From: Atrichornis clamosus
Lineage: Eukaryota > Chordata > Aves > Passeriformes > Menuridae
Direction: 5' to 3'
Assembly (NCBI GenBank): GCA_013400975.1
Contig: WBMZ01010262.1
Span: 248,001-312,000, forward strand
DNA: 64,000 bases
Shown: piece after piece, positions 45,898 to 57,045 of the stretch
Layout of the letters: the number at the start of each line of letters is the position of its first letter
Position numbering within the stretch: the first letter of the stretch is position 1
Made by a program: the position numbers and the translations under genes
Notes under the pieces: model-generated
The model's input: only the letters and a program-made list of their open reading frames with translations
Databases searched by the model: none
Told to the model about the DNA's origin: nothing

Positions 45898-46792
45898 CGC
45901 ATTGTAGAAAATTTCACATCAAGATACTATGGGAGAAAAAAAAAAAGAACAACGTAAGTATATTGGTTTTACAACACTTTTTTCAGATTAATTGGCTTAA
46001 AATGCTGACATACAGAAGAATCCATTATTATACCAGCAGAAATCAGTAACTAAGGACAGTCTACCAGTCTTACCCCAGTTCAGCTGCTCTGAACGTGTTC
46101 TCAGCATGTTTCTTAAGTAGCACAACTGCACTTAAGGATTCCGTGCTGCCTGAAGTTTCATCCTGCTCCTATTAACATCAATGCGACATGATTTGGAAAA
46201 ACCTCCATAATTTTACAACAAAAATGTAATCCCCCAGAATTGTAAAAACAGAAACTCTGCAACAAATTCCTTGGATTTATTTTAATGTCTCTCAGTAAAT
46301 AACCTCTGGGGGGAGGCAGGTTAACGTTAACAAAGGTCATACATCCACATACAAACAAGCAAACAAATAAAGGCTCTGCTGAATAGCTATAAGCAGATTT
46401 GAGGCACTCATAACTTAAGTGCTTTCCCTGAGTGGTTTTATAATATTCAGTTGGAACATTCTGGATGCTTATTTTGATGAATTGACCCAAAAGCAAAAGT
46501 CTGCATATGGACAGACTCACCCCAGATGCCTTGCAGACTCGAGATGAACTGCAAAGAGTGCGTCCTTCTGACCCAGTTTCATGTGAAGCATTACCCTTCT
46601 CTGCAGGAGGAGAAGACACTGACTCTACCTGTGATGGTTGATAGAGATTTATTTACATGATTCAATACTTGGGCATTGAAGCTAAAAAAATTCAGAATAC
46701 CAATAAATTCCTAAGTGAGAATAATAAACCCAGAGGAAAACTGATCAAGGCTCAGTGAAATCTTCAGATCCAAGCTGCAAGGGAAAGGTGTG
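45898..46792. other. Unique interval with one long minus-strand frame
   Basis: A 153-codon frame is open on the minus strand at 46158-46619. Its product is rich in Cys, Ser and Leu (LFVCLFVCGCMTFVNV is the most hydrophobic part) and resembles nothing I know; no splice borders or Kozak context make it convincing. Otherwise complex AT-rich sequence. Confidence 0.5.
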
Positions 46793-47412
46793 GATGTGCT
46801 GGCAGCCCCAAAAGCCTTATCCTGGGCTGTATCCAAAGCAGAGCGGGCACCACAGGAGGCGGGGATTCTGCCCCTCTGCCCACTCAGGTGAGACCCCACC
46901 TGCAGAGCTGCTCCAGCCCTGGGGACAACATCAGAAGGCCCTGGAGCTGCTGGAGAGAGTCCAGAGGAGGCCACAGAGATGCTCTGAGGGCTGGAGCCCC
47001 TCTGCTCTGGAGCCAGGCTGGGAGAGCTGTGAGTGTTCACCTGGAGAAGAGAAGGCTCTGGAGAAACCTGCCAGCCCCTTCCAGTGCCTGAAGAGGCTCC
47101 AGGAGGGCTGGAGACAGACTTTGGAAAAGGGATGGCGTGACAGGACAGAGGGGATGGCTTCACAATGACAGAGGACAGGGTCAGATGGGATATGGGGAAG
47201 GAATTGTTCCCTGTGAGAGTGGCGAGGCCCTGGCACAGGTTGCCCAGAGAAGCTGTGGCTGCCCCATCCCTCAAAGTGTCCAAGGCCAGGTTGGATGGGG
47301 CTTGGAGCAACCTAGGATAGGGGAAGGTGTCCCTGCCCATGGCAGGGGGTTGGAACAGGATGGGTTTTAAGGTCCCTTCCAACCCTATACATTCTATGAT
47401 TCTGTGATTCTG
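46793..47412 (+). mobile_element. CR1 LINE, 3' end fragment of 620 bp
   Basis: CAAAAGCCTTATCCTGGGC and TGTATCCAAAGCAGAGCGGG mark the end of CR1 ORF2 (reverse-transcriptase C-terminus). These are followed by GATTCTGCCCCTCTGCCC, GAGAGAGTCCAGAGGAGGCC, TGGGATATGGGGAAGGAATT, and the terminus GTCCCTTCCAACCC, ATTCTATGATTCTGTG. The longest frame in the window (235 codons, 46711-47418, minus) is its antisense reading. About 620 bp, 5'-truncated. Confidence 0.95.
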
Positions 47413-48520
47413 TATCAACCAATTTGAGCTAGTTAAAATACAAGGGCAGTTTAAACCAGAGCGCAGGCAGTGGGGACAGACAAAGCCTCAGTGGGCAGCT
47501 CAACCTGTTACACTTTAACTGAATACATGGCATGACTCTCCAAAGGTGCTTGTCTTTCCTCCACTTGCTTAAGAGAGCTGAGACCAGATGACAGTTTTTT
47601 TGAGAGATGAAGTTAGGTGAGATACATTATTCATCGCCATTCAAAGCAGCACGGGCTTAATCACCAGACATAATGCAGGTGGAAATTTATGTCCTATGCT
47701 ATGCCAAAGGTCAGATTACACATAATCAGAATGACCCTTTTGACTTTAAAATCCATAATGGTTACAGATTAGGAACAGGTCCCTTGAAGGCAGCACAGTT
47801 ACATGGACAGGAAACTGATGTGAAATGAAAGTCATTCGTGACAACTCCGTTATATTTCTTTTTAATAATGGATGTCAATAAAGAAAGCTCAGTTCATTTT
47901 TAAATGACTGAACTTTTTGAAGTGATCTGCTAATGGTTCCTGTGACATTGACAAAATCTGACAACATTTATCAGATACATAATGCTGAGAACATGGTCTG
48001 TACCTTGCACCAGTGGAATTTTCCCTAAGCTATCCCATGCTTGCTGGCATCTGTAATAAAAAAATGGCTTTTTTACATAATAAATATTAATACCATCTCA
48101 AGAGACAGATGATGTAAAATTCTTCCATTTCACAACAAAACAATATATTTTATCTGCATAGAAGATTGATTTTTGAGTTCTGTCTGGAAATAATGCAAAC
48201 AGGTACTTTAATAAACATAATAACTCTGTTGAGTGTATTGGGGAAAAGCTGAATAAGGTCAGATATATATGCTTTTTTAATAAAGATTGCCTGATAATGT
48301 TTTAATTTTTACCCCATTCAGTTTGAATGTTTTCACTGGGATTTGCCAGAAGTGGGCACCTAAATAAGCAGAAATGGGATATAACTGTGAAGAGGATTGG
48401 AATTTACTAGAAAAAGAGATAGTATCAGAGAACATGTTTTTCTTAAAATGTGTACTATAAATCTTTCATATTTTGGCATCCTTGTGATTCATGATTCTCA
48501 TTTAAATATGACAAGGGGTC
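47413..48520. other. Unique sequence, possible conserved element
   Basis: No gene. The stretch 47690-48010 is complex, repeat-free and contains a near-perfect hairpin at 47889-47911. AATAAA-type words are frequent but no exon is supported. Confidence 0.5.
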
Positions 48521-48680
48521 AAGCTGTGGCTGCCCCATCCCTGGAAGTGTCCAAGGCCAGGCTGGACGGGGCTTGGAGCAACCTGGGATAGTGGAAGGTG
48601 TCCCTGCCTGGGGCAATGGGGTGGAACAAGATGAGCTTTAAGGTCCCTTCCAACCCAAACCATTCCATGATTCTGTGATT
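48521..48680 (+). mobile_element. CR1 LINE, 3' end fragment
   Basis: Begins abruptly at AGCTGTGGCTGCCCCATCCC and runs through TCCAAGGCCAGGCTGGAC and CAACCTGGGATAGTGG to the terminus GGTCCCTTCCAACCC, ATTCCATGATTCTGTG. Little decayed. Confidence 0.94.
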
Positions 48681-49959
48681 ATTTTCCCCACTCATAACAA
48701 TAAAATAGAGTCTCTCTGTCTCGGTTATTTATTTTTTAATGGTAATTTTCCACTGACAGTAGAATGATGTATGTTAGTCATATACTGACATTTTTATTAA
48801 TAGATTGACACAACAGAAACAAAATAATATACAACAAGAGAAAGTATTATTTAGCCTGTCTGGGAGGGGTAGCAATGCACAGTGGATAGCAGAAGCCAGA
48901 TCTTATAGCTAAAATTTATCTGCGGTATCATTAATATCATTTCATTTCTCTTTAATTTACTTACCAGAAAACTGCTTAGAATTTACTATGAAAACCCTTT
49001 GGAGTCTCAGAAGAACTTCAAAACTTAGAATTGAACTAGACCACTACTCATCCTGCACCAGCTGCCTCAGGGATTATAAACACTTCAAGGAAACCCACCC
49101 TATAATTAAGTTATTGCCTAAATTCTAAGTGCAGAAATTACAAGTAAACCCCACAGCAGGAACAGAACGTGACACCTTACAACTGTCCCCACTGTCCTGG
49201 CTCCTTTAGCCCTGTGGATTACAGGGAACAAAGCAGTTCCAAAATGTAGAACAGACAAGTCAGTCCCAAATATCCTTGTTAATCTTTCTAACAAAGAAAA
49301 AATTCTTACTGCCCTCCAATCTGCTGACTTTAACATCCTTAAGCAGATGAACTTAATCTCAGCAGGAGCATCTTTTCTATAATACATCTCTAGGTGAGAT
49401 TTTTCAATAATTCATAGCAAGCCAAAAAGAGTCAGAGAAATGATGAGACCAAGCAGGAAGAGAAATAAAGCCTTAACGATCACAAAAGGATTATGAGATG
49501 AATATTGTATAAACACACTCTAAATCTTAGTTATATCCAAAGTTTGCAGTTTCAAGATAAATAGTCTCTGGAAATAAAAGATCTTACTTTTTCATCATAA
49601 TCACTGCTAGGAAAATGGGTAAGTAAAGTACTTTATAGCTTTCTTCAAATTTTGATGAAAATTTTCAGATTTAGGTTCATTTGCTATCAAAATTTTCTTA
49701 TTCAATTGTGCAAGTTTTTTTGTCTGTCTGTCCACAATTATCAAGTTATGGATTTCAAGATCCACCTACTGCATACAAACACATCACCAGGCAAGGGTGA
49801 ATGAGCAAGGTACAATCAAGCTTTTTAAGGCACTGGAACAGTTCCACCACATCAGTAACATTCTGTGATTGATTCATTAACAGAAGCTCTTCAAGAAACT
49901 ATCTGGTACAAGGAAAAATTTCCTCACAGATCTGTATCCTGTTAAAAGATCAGAGACAG
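48681..49959. other. Unique AT-rich interval, no gene seen
   Basis: No gene or repeat recognised. The 89-codon minus frame at 49118-49387 is unfamiliar. The last part may include the degraded beginning of the old LINE that follows. Confidence 0.5.
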
Positions 49960-50690
49960 TCGATTTTCCCAATGAGGGAAAGTAATGAGCAGAATCCCAC
50001 AGGGATCTGCTTTGGTTCTTTGCTCATCTTTAGATCTCTAATTGATCTAGAGCTGGTGAAGTAGTGAAATCTACTTATAGGCCAAAATATTCAGCACAGT
50101 TCAAACAAGTTCAGTATTAAAGTGTTGTGTCCCCAACAGTATATTTACAACAGTATTTCCTACTTTAGCAATTCACTCAGGAAGGAAATCTTGTGTCAGC
50201 TTGAGTTCTTCTCTAAAAGCACAGCTATAATGTTCTGGGATGATCCAGAACACAAACAGAAGAAATTATTTTGAAAGGTTTAGAGAACAACTCAGAGACC
50301 ATCACCCATAAAGGTGTGGGGGGCACCTGTGCCTGCAATGCCACAGCTGAACCAGAGAACAGAAAATACAGACAAGAGTAATAAAGGTATAAAAATTCTT
50401 CCATTCAAAATGAGCTTTGTGGAGTAAGGAGGGGGAAAAAACCGCAGACCTATGCATTTATAATCTTAATGGAAAAGGTGAATAGAAAGTAATTATTCAT
50501 TGGTCTCATTATACAAGACCTTGGGGAAAACTGCACTGAGTGATTAGACAGAGGAAAATAAATACTTTTTCACATACAAACATTTGTCATAGATATCTTG
50601 GGGCCATATATAAAAGAACTCCAAAAGCAGTTAAACAAATTCAAGAATTATTACACAAGATGTCACAGATGCAACCTTTATCTCAAAAAT
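49960..50690 (+). mobile_element. Ancient CR1/L3-like LINE relic, heavily decayed
   Basis: Several words appear in the order expected from old CR1/L3 elements of turtles and crocodiles: CCCACAGGGATCTG (RT region), then AATTGATCTAGAG, CCAAAATATTCAGCACAGTT, AAAGGTGAATAGAAAG, then TCTCATTATACAAGACC, GGAAAATAAATACTTTTTCA and AGTTAAACAAATTCAAGAAT. The order and spacing fit the last part of the RT-coding region and the start of the 3' untranslated region in sense orientation. No frame survives. The comparison is from memory of the family's pattern, and the middle (50130-50460) does not align clearly. Confidence 0.4.
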
Positions 50691-50916
50691 TCCTTGAATC
50701 TAAAAGAGAAGGAGAACTCAGCACTTACTGATGGCTTAAGGAGCTGTTACTCTTCACAAGCAGGTTAAATCTAGAGATCTTTGGTCTCTCAGCCTCTGCA
50801 GACAAAACTACATCCTGGATCTGTGGCAAACATCCTAACTTTTCTCCACTCCCACAGGTCCCAACACCTCAAATTGCTCTCCTCAATGCACCCATCACTC
50901 CATGCTGTTGCCAAAG

Positions 50917-51019
50917 CACAGAATCACAGAATGGCTTGGGTTGGAAGGGACATTAAAGACCATCTAATTCCAACCCCCTGCCCTGGGCAGAGACACCTTC
51001 CACTAGGCCAGGTTGCCCT
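50917..51019 (-). mobile_element. CR1 LINE, short 3' end fragment
   Basis: The plus strand reads CACAGAATCACAGAATGGC, TTGGGTTGGAAGGGACATT, CCAACCCCCTGCCCTGGGC and CCACTAGGCCAGGTTGCC. Reverse-orientation CR1 with its 3' terminus at 50917, cut off after about 100 bp. Confidence 0.93.
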
Positions 51020-51629
51020 CTGTGTCACTCATAACATCTCTTCCCACCCAGCCCTCCCAATCTCCAGTGGAGCCCATTCACACCAAACCCTTCCACACAA
51101 CCCTAAGCTCTTCCCATACTCCTGCCTCGGATCCCCAGACCCAGAGAGACCTTCCTGGCTGTTACAGCTCCCCCTGCTCTGATCAATGAGGCTCCAAATT
51201 GTGCACTGACAGCTACCAGAGTTGGCTACTCTCTGATGCTGAGCTCTCCTACAAGTTTCACCATCCCTGGAGAAGCAAAGCCCTTGTACTTGCTTTTACA
51301 AAAGATCAAAACCCAGCAAACCCCTCAGACAGAAAGCTGTTGTCACAAAATCACATGGTTCTGGGAGCCATCAAGGAGGACATAAAGGAGAAAACCAGGT
51401 ATAGCTTGTTTCCAGGCAGAATGGGTCACAGTGAGTAATTTTCAGAACAGTTGCTTCTCTTTTCAGTTCTCTGTTTGGGGGGAAAAACATCCTGCGTCAT
51501 TTACCAACACAAAGTGCTCTTCTGAAATGTGATTGCTTAGTATCTTTAACAATCAGGCAATTTATTCAAATGTCTAAAAATGGATATAATAGAAAATTAT
51601 TTCTTTTCTGTCAGCTTTAAAAAAGATAC

Positions 51630-51665
51630 ACTGAGATTCAAACTGAGATTCAAACTGAGATTCAA
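51630..51665. repeat. Perfect 12-bp tandem repeat, three copies
   Basis: ACTGAGATTCAA is repeated three times without mismatch, 36 bases in all. The length is a multiple of three, but the sequence lies in no credible reading frame. Confidence 0.95.
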
Positions 51666-51799
51666 TGGTTTCTGTACTGTTGTATCTTATTCTAGAGAGG
51701 CTTAAACAAAAGCCTTGAGAACTCCACCACAAGCCTATCAATGGGTTAGACTTCTGTGTTAAAAATGCTTATTTTCCAGAAGGCATAAATAATTCCTGG

Positions 51800-51872
51800 G
51801 AGAACGACCATAAGTCTCATCCAAAGTCAGTAGGAAGACTCCTACTGACTTCATCATAACTGGATCAAGCCC
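51800..51872. repeat. Ancient amniote hairpin repeat
   Basis: The core is a perfect 12-bp inverted repeat, AAGTCAGTAGGA (51824-51835) and TCCTACTGACTT (51840-51851), with a 4-base loop, followed by ACTGGATCAAGCCC. Old repeats in turtles, crocodiles and birds show the same pattern: two AGTCAATGGGA-type arms, then GGATCAGGCCC. The TCAGTAGGA arms have changed together, so pairing is kept. The family name is uncertain. Confidence 0.5.
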
Positions 51873-54261
51873 AAGATTTGTATTATAGCTTAATGTATTT
51901 TTATACTGTCACTGCAATGAATTCTAACAAAAATAAAGTTTTAAAATGTTAAAGGGGGAAGAACAGGTTACACTGCTAAATCCAGGGAAATATTGAAATG
52001 GATGTGCTTCCTACACTCAGAGCATCAATCCTGCTCTTCTATTCCTGTCTACAACAACATGTAAGTCCCACTAGGTGTAAAAATCTCCTCCTAATGCTGT
52101 CTCCTTTTCAATACATCCAAGACAAAATGCACTCCCTAAACATATTTCCCCTCACAAACTGGTAGTTAAGTAACAATTTCATCTCCTCTCCTGGTCCTTA
52201 TTTAACTCCCGCATCCCCTTTCTCCAGCTCTGAACATTTAAAGAGCTTTATACCTGTTTGATTAAATTTGTGAGGCTGTTTATTTCTTGCAGTTATTTGA
52301 GAAATAATCTATCAATGGAGCAGTCAGCTCCTCAGCACAATAGACTCAGGAACATGCACTTTTCTCTTTGAGGGATAAATCAGCTTTTTAGCTCCCACTG
52401 CTGAAGTCAGGCTCAGAGGCATCCAAATCACCTGGAATGAAATTCCTTCAGGAAGCTTCTCAGTGCAGGTAGGAAAAACATTTTGGTAAATGTAGTTGTG
52501 CTTTAAGGTGGAAACTTTTACCTACAACCACAAAGTATCACCAGATTAAAAAACTAATCCAAAATGTTCCTCAATGGATTACTGGTCACTTTATATTCTG
52601 CCCCTTCAAAACATGCCAGGGAAGAAGTGAGCACATTTACAATATTTCATGAAAATTACCAAGATGCTATGATGGAAAACATCATGACATAGGATTTTTT
52701 TTCATTAGACAACAAACAGCAGTGAAATCTCATTCCCTCACAAATGTTGGGTCAGTCAGGATCATGAATCTTGAATCCGAGCATTGTTTGTTTTTTTTCT
52801 CACAGCATGTCAGACACAACCGCTGGAGTTGGGGTGCTGTAGTTGGTTTGCAATTCAGTCCTGGACATCATGAATTTTAGAGTGGAATGTTGTCAGAGAG
52901 ATGAAAGACTGCAGGAATAAAAGATTAAGGGCAAAAGGGGGTGAACTCATCTATATTTGCACTTCTAGAGGACCTGAACATTGGCCACAGAGTCCTGCAG
53001 CATCGCTGTATGGTCCTTAATGTAAACAGCATTTTTTATTTTTTTCCCTTGCTTGGTGAAAAATGGTGGCAATTAAATAAAACTGCAGAGCTACCAAGAA
53101 TTTAATTTTGTGCTTTAACAATACAGAAATTAGGCACCAGCACAGCTTCTCTAAATGAGATTTGCTTCATTTCCCTGTCTCCTAGACTGACTGCTCTCTC
53201 CTTCCAGAATAAAATACGCCAAAAATTACAACAGCCCAAGGGAATCCCCTTGACAATGGGTCCCCTCCAGAGTATGGCTCATGGAAAGAGAAATGTTGGG
53301 AGGCTCCAGATAGCAGCCTGAAGGAAACCCAAGGCCCATGCCTGTCCCCAAACACCTACTCTTTCCCTTCCCTCACATTTAAATAGAATCATTTTTCAGC
53401 TTACCCTAGGTCTACTAATTCCTCCTAGGCTGAAAATGAAGTTTGTGCAGATGTGTGTTAAACATTCTTCAGCTGCTGAGTTAATGCAGGGCTGCAGATC
53501 ACAGCAGGATCTGTGTCTTGGCTGGTACGTGCAGCAAACTGAGCCCTGTGGACAGACTCAGTGGGTTACAGCATCCTGAGAGCAACTCATAACTTGATCA
53601 GTAATGTCAGCATGCCAAATTATGCTCTATCTAATTGCTAGACATAGAAGGAGAAATATTTCAGTGGAATAGGATTTAGAAATAAGGATTTAAGCATTAG
53701 AGTTGGGCTGGGTTTGGAGGGGGACTATTATTTTGGTTTCTAACTTGACCAAAGCTATTACATCCTAAGTATGAAAAATGTACTGAAAAGTTACTGATTG
53801 TATTACTGAACAATTCAAATAAAGGGGAGCATACTTTAATGTCAATATTGCACTGTATTTTAATTTCTAGTGTCACAATAAAATCAGCTGAAATGTCTAT
53901 CCTTCCTCCAATAAGTCATCTTCCAGGGTTTTTTGGAACAAGTATTAATGCCCCTTCCTGATCTAATGTCAGTGATATCAGTATTTATTGCAGTTTTTTA
54001 TTAGCTCTGCTATTATAACTCATGGAAAACAAGGCACAGCACAAATAGGAATGTTGTAAATCTCCACAGAAAGCAGAAGCAACCATGTTCCTATCAAGGC
54101 TTGCAGTTTAGGCCCAGTTCTAATAATACACTTTACTGAGCACTTGGACTATGCCATCTACATGTTTCAGGTGGGTGCAGAGTTTTGCACATTTTATCAC
54201 ATTAAAGCCAAATTTCCTGGAATGTGAATGGGAGAAGGAGTGGTCATATTTGTCATGGTGT

Positions 54262-54427
54262 GGATATTGTGGATGCCACATCCCTGGAAACAATCAAGGC
54301 CAGATTGGATGGAACCCTGAGCAACCTGGTCTAGTGGAAGGTCTCCCTGCCCATGGTAGGAGTTGGACTAGATGAGCTTTCAAGGTCCCTTCCAACCCAA
54401 ACCACTCTGTGATTCCATGATTCTATA
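54262..54427 (+). mobile_element. CR1 LINE, 3' end fragment
   Basis: ATTGTGGATGCCACATCCC, AATCAAGGCCAGATTGGATG, GAGCAACCTGGTCTAGTGGA, then GGTCCCTTCCAACCC and the terminus CTCTGTGATTCCATGATTC. About 165 bp, 5'-truncated. Confidence 0.93.
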
Positions 54428-56069
54428 CCGAAGTACTTCCTTTTAAGTTATTTGGAGCAGTCTAGAATTGTGATATCTCCTGGAGACTGTTCACATTGTT
54501 CCAGTGGCCAAAGGACACCCACTCCTCAAGAGAAGTCTGAATAAGAGATATCTGAGAGTACAGTAGCAATGTAAACTGATAAATCTCCTGTCAAATCTAA
54601 CAGAAACAGAAACCCAAACCTTATGGGTTTTGGCTGAGCACCCAGTTCTATAACATAAAAAGAAAACACAAAACAAAATAAAAATGAAATAATACATACT
54701 GCAGTTTCAAGCTTTTTAAACAGAGTGAGTTTGTGGAGTGTTTAAAACTTTTTTGAAGATTGGCATTTGTTCCAAGCTGTGTCAATGCGAGCACTGGAAG
54801 CAATCTTAAAAGCAGCACCACTGCTCCTCTACCCACATGGAGGTTTATGAGGTTTTTCTGATACTCGTGCCTGCCTCAGATGCCAAACCCATTTGATTTT
54901 TCCATCAGTGAGCTTGGCATGATGCTGTAATTATTCCTTAGGAGGCAGGCATAAAAATATAGGGGTGCTTAACATAGTGACAGAATTATAATGTGAGTTA
55001 TGCAAAATTTATTCCCCTTTTAAAATACATGATTGCAAACTATCAAGGAATCCTATGGCTGATTTAATTTCATGTATTTATTTATTTATTCATTTAAGGG
55101 TGGGAAAGAGGGGTGACTGCTAAATTTATAAATATATAAACCCCAGAATTATTCTGGCTTTTTTGCCATGTAGATACTGGACTTAAAGTTCCACAGAAGT
55201 CTGAAGGAAGATCACTTGCAAAACAAGGCTTGTCCCACATCTAACTCTGGCAAGATTAGGCACACTGACTTCTGGAAAATGTAACTTAAAGAGAATTCCC
55301 TTAAACCAAACTCTATTATAAAGAACTTGGTTTATAAGGAAGTAGACATAAACTGCAAGTACGAAAAGATCAGAAGACAATATGTGAGGCTGATTAAATA
55401 TTCTACAGAAGTCAGTTTTATATCCTAATGGAGAATCTGCAAGCAAATTTCCATTGCAAATGTCATTTATCTATAAATATTAATGCATAAATATTAGCTA
55501 CAGCGCTTTCATACAGCTACATTAACAGAACTCACATATTCACGATGTAAATAAAATAGTTTACTATTTTTAATTTTATTACTTGTAAAACAAGATTTCT
55601 GGACACGTTTTATGTAACTAAATTATGTAATTAACAAAATAAAATTACAGCACTGTGTGCACAGCATGAAAGATGGGAGTCATCATCCCAGGCATAGTTA
55701 CACTTCGGAGAAAGAATTGTGACCATATCAAAGATAACAGTAAAATGTAAATTTCAATGAGCAATATTATACTGTTTTCAAGATACACAATTAAGAATGC
55801 TCTAGAGATAACTATAATACCATAACACAGGTTATTACTACAACCATAATACTGGTTGAAATCCATTCAAAAAGAACCCTAAAACCCTTCAAGCTCTGCC
55901 AAGTGATGCCTGTTTGGAGGTGGAATATGCTCCCAGGATAAAAGGCAGAAGATCTTTAGCTGGCAGATTTTAAAACATCACAGTAGGAGAAAAATCCAGA
56001 TTTTCTAGGAAAACTGAATGAATGACCTAAAATAGCTTTCGATTCATCTTGCAAAACACTGTCAAGAGA
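54428..56069. other. Unique AT-rich interval, no gene seen
   Basis: No gene or repeat recognised. TTTATTTATTTATTCATTTA near 55077-55096 is simple sequence. Minus-strand frames of 73 and 87 codons (55645-55866, 55183-55446) encode hydrophobic, Ile/Leu-rich products typical of AT-rich chance frames. Confidence 0.55.
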
Positions 56070-56136
56070 TAGAGCAGGAGGTTGGAACTAGATGGTCTTG
56101 GGGTCCATTCCAACCCACACCCGCCTGTGATTCTAC
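56070..56136 (+). mobile_element. CR1 LINE, very short 3' terminus
   Basis: AGAGCAGGAGGTTGGAACTA, GATGGTCTTGGGGTCCATTC, CAACCC, then CCTGTGATTCTAC. Only the last 67 bases of CR1 are kept. Confidence 0.85.
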
Positions 56137-56875
56137 TGCTCAAACTGGCAGGGCTCCCCTGCAAGTAAGTAAGTGGGAGTAAGAGTGAGGAGTTGTCATA
56201 TAAATTCAGGATGGACATTCCCACAAGAGAGAGCATCGAAATCAGGACCTGAAGGCAGAGAACAGGAAGGAGCACAAAATGTATCTTACCTGATCTCAGC
56301 CACCCTAAAGTTGTGCCTATAAACTACATCGGACAGGAGAGAAAGGCATATTCAGAGCTTGATTGCTCCCATCCTAACACAGGCACCTAAGGCAGTGTAT
56401 AAAATTATCCTCTTGCCTCCTTTTGCTGACAATATGGAAAACGCAGAGAAGCTTAATTTTAATTGTCTGAAGAGCAGGTGAAATGCAGGAAAGGCAGAGC
56501 CTTGACTCAGTACCTGCAAGAGCCCAGCTCGGCTGAATCAGCACTGGGGGGAAATGAAGAAAAATGGGCACTAAGAGAGACTTTCATTACTTTTCTTCAT
56601 GCATATAAAGAGCAACACAGATAAATTTCATCCCCTGCCCCACTCCTGAAGTAGCACAATTTTCAGCATGAAACACCTGAGTTTGCCCCAAACACACGTG
56701 AAAGTCACTCTTTTGATGCAAGACACAAAACAAATACAGGGAAGAACTGTGGCAGGTGTTCCTATTGGAATTTGGTATGAACTGAACTTCACTGTCATGC
56801 TTTGAAAGTTGGTTTCTAAGCCTTGTGTTAACTGAATTATTAAAAACGTATGAGGTGATCACTTGGAATTGATTT
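56137..56875. other. Unique sequence between two CR1 ends
   Basis: No gene recognised. On the minus strand a donor-like ATCAG/GTAAGA at about 56289 pairs with an acceptor-like TTTCTCTCCTGTCCGATGTAG to enclose 34 bases, too little to support an exon. The minus frame of 91 codons (56587-56862) has no recognisable domain. Confidence 0.5.
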
Positions 56876-57045
56876 GCTGCCCAGAGAAGATGTGGATGTC
56901 CCTATTCCTGGAAGTCTTAAAGGCCAGTTTGGATGGAGCTCTGAGGAAACTTGTCTAGAGGAAGGTGTCCCTGTCCATGGCAGGGGGTGGAACCAGAGGG
57001 TCTTTAAGGTCCCTTCCAACCCAAACCGTTCTGGGATTCTGTGAT
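56876..57045 (+). mobile_element. CR1 LINE, 3' end fragment
   Basis: GCTGCCCAGAGAAGATGTGG, TCTTAAAGGCCAGTTTGGAT, CTAGAGGAAGGTGTCCCTG, then GGTCCCTTCCAACCCAAACC, GTTCTGGGATTCTGTGAT. About 170 bp, 5'-truncated. Confidence 0.92.

Larger units (their letters stand above)
51020..54261. other. Unique interval with two small repeats
   Basis: No known gene. It holds a perfect 12-bp triplicate at 51630-51665 and an old hairpin-type repeat at 51800-51872. The part just after the CR1 (51020-51440) is C-rich and yields frames of 133 and 79 codons with unfamiliar products; the first of these starts inside the CR1 flank. From 51900 the sequence is plain AT-rich DNA. Confidence 0.5.

Noticed and set aside
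46158..46619. 153-codon minus frame
   Set aside because: Unfamiliar Cys/Ser/Leu-rich product, no exon borders; a frame of this length is plausible by chance over 64 kb and six frames.
46711..47418. 235-codon frame on the minus strand, the longest in the window
   Set aside because: It lies almost wholly over the CR1 copy at 46793-47412 and is the antisense reading of that repeat; similar frames occur over the CR1 copies at 10.6, 17.2 and 18.6 kb.
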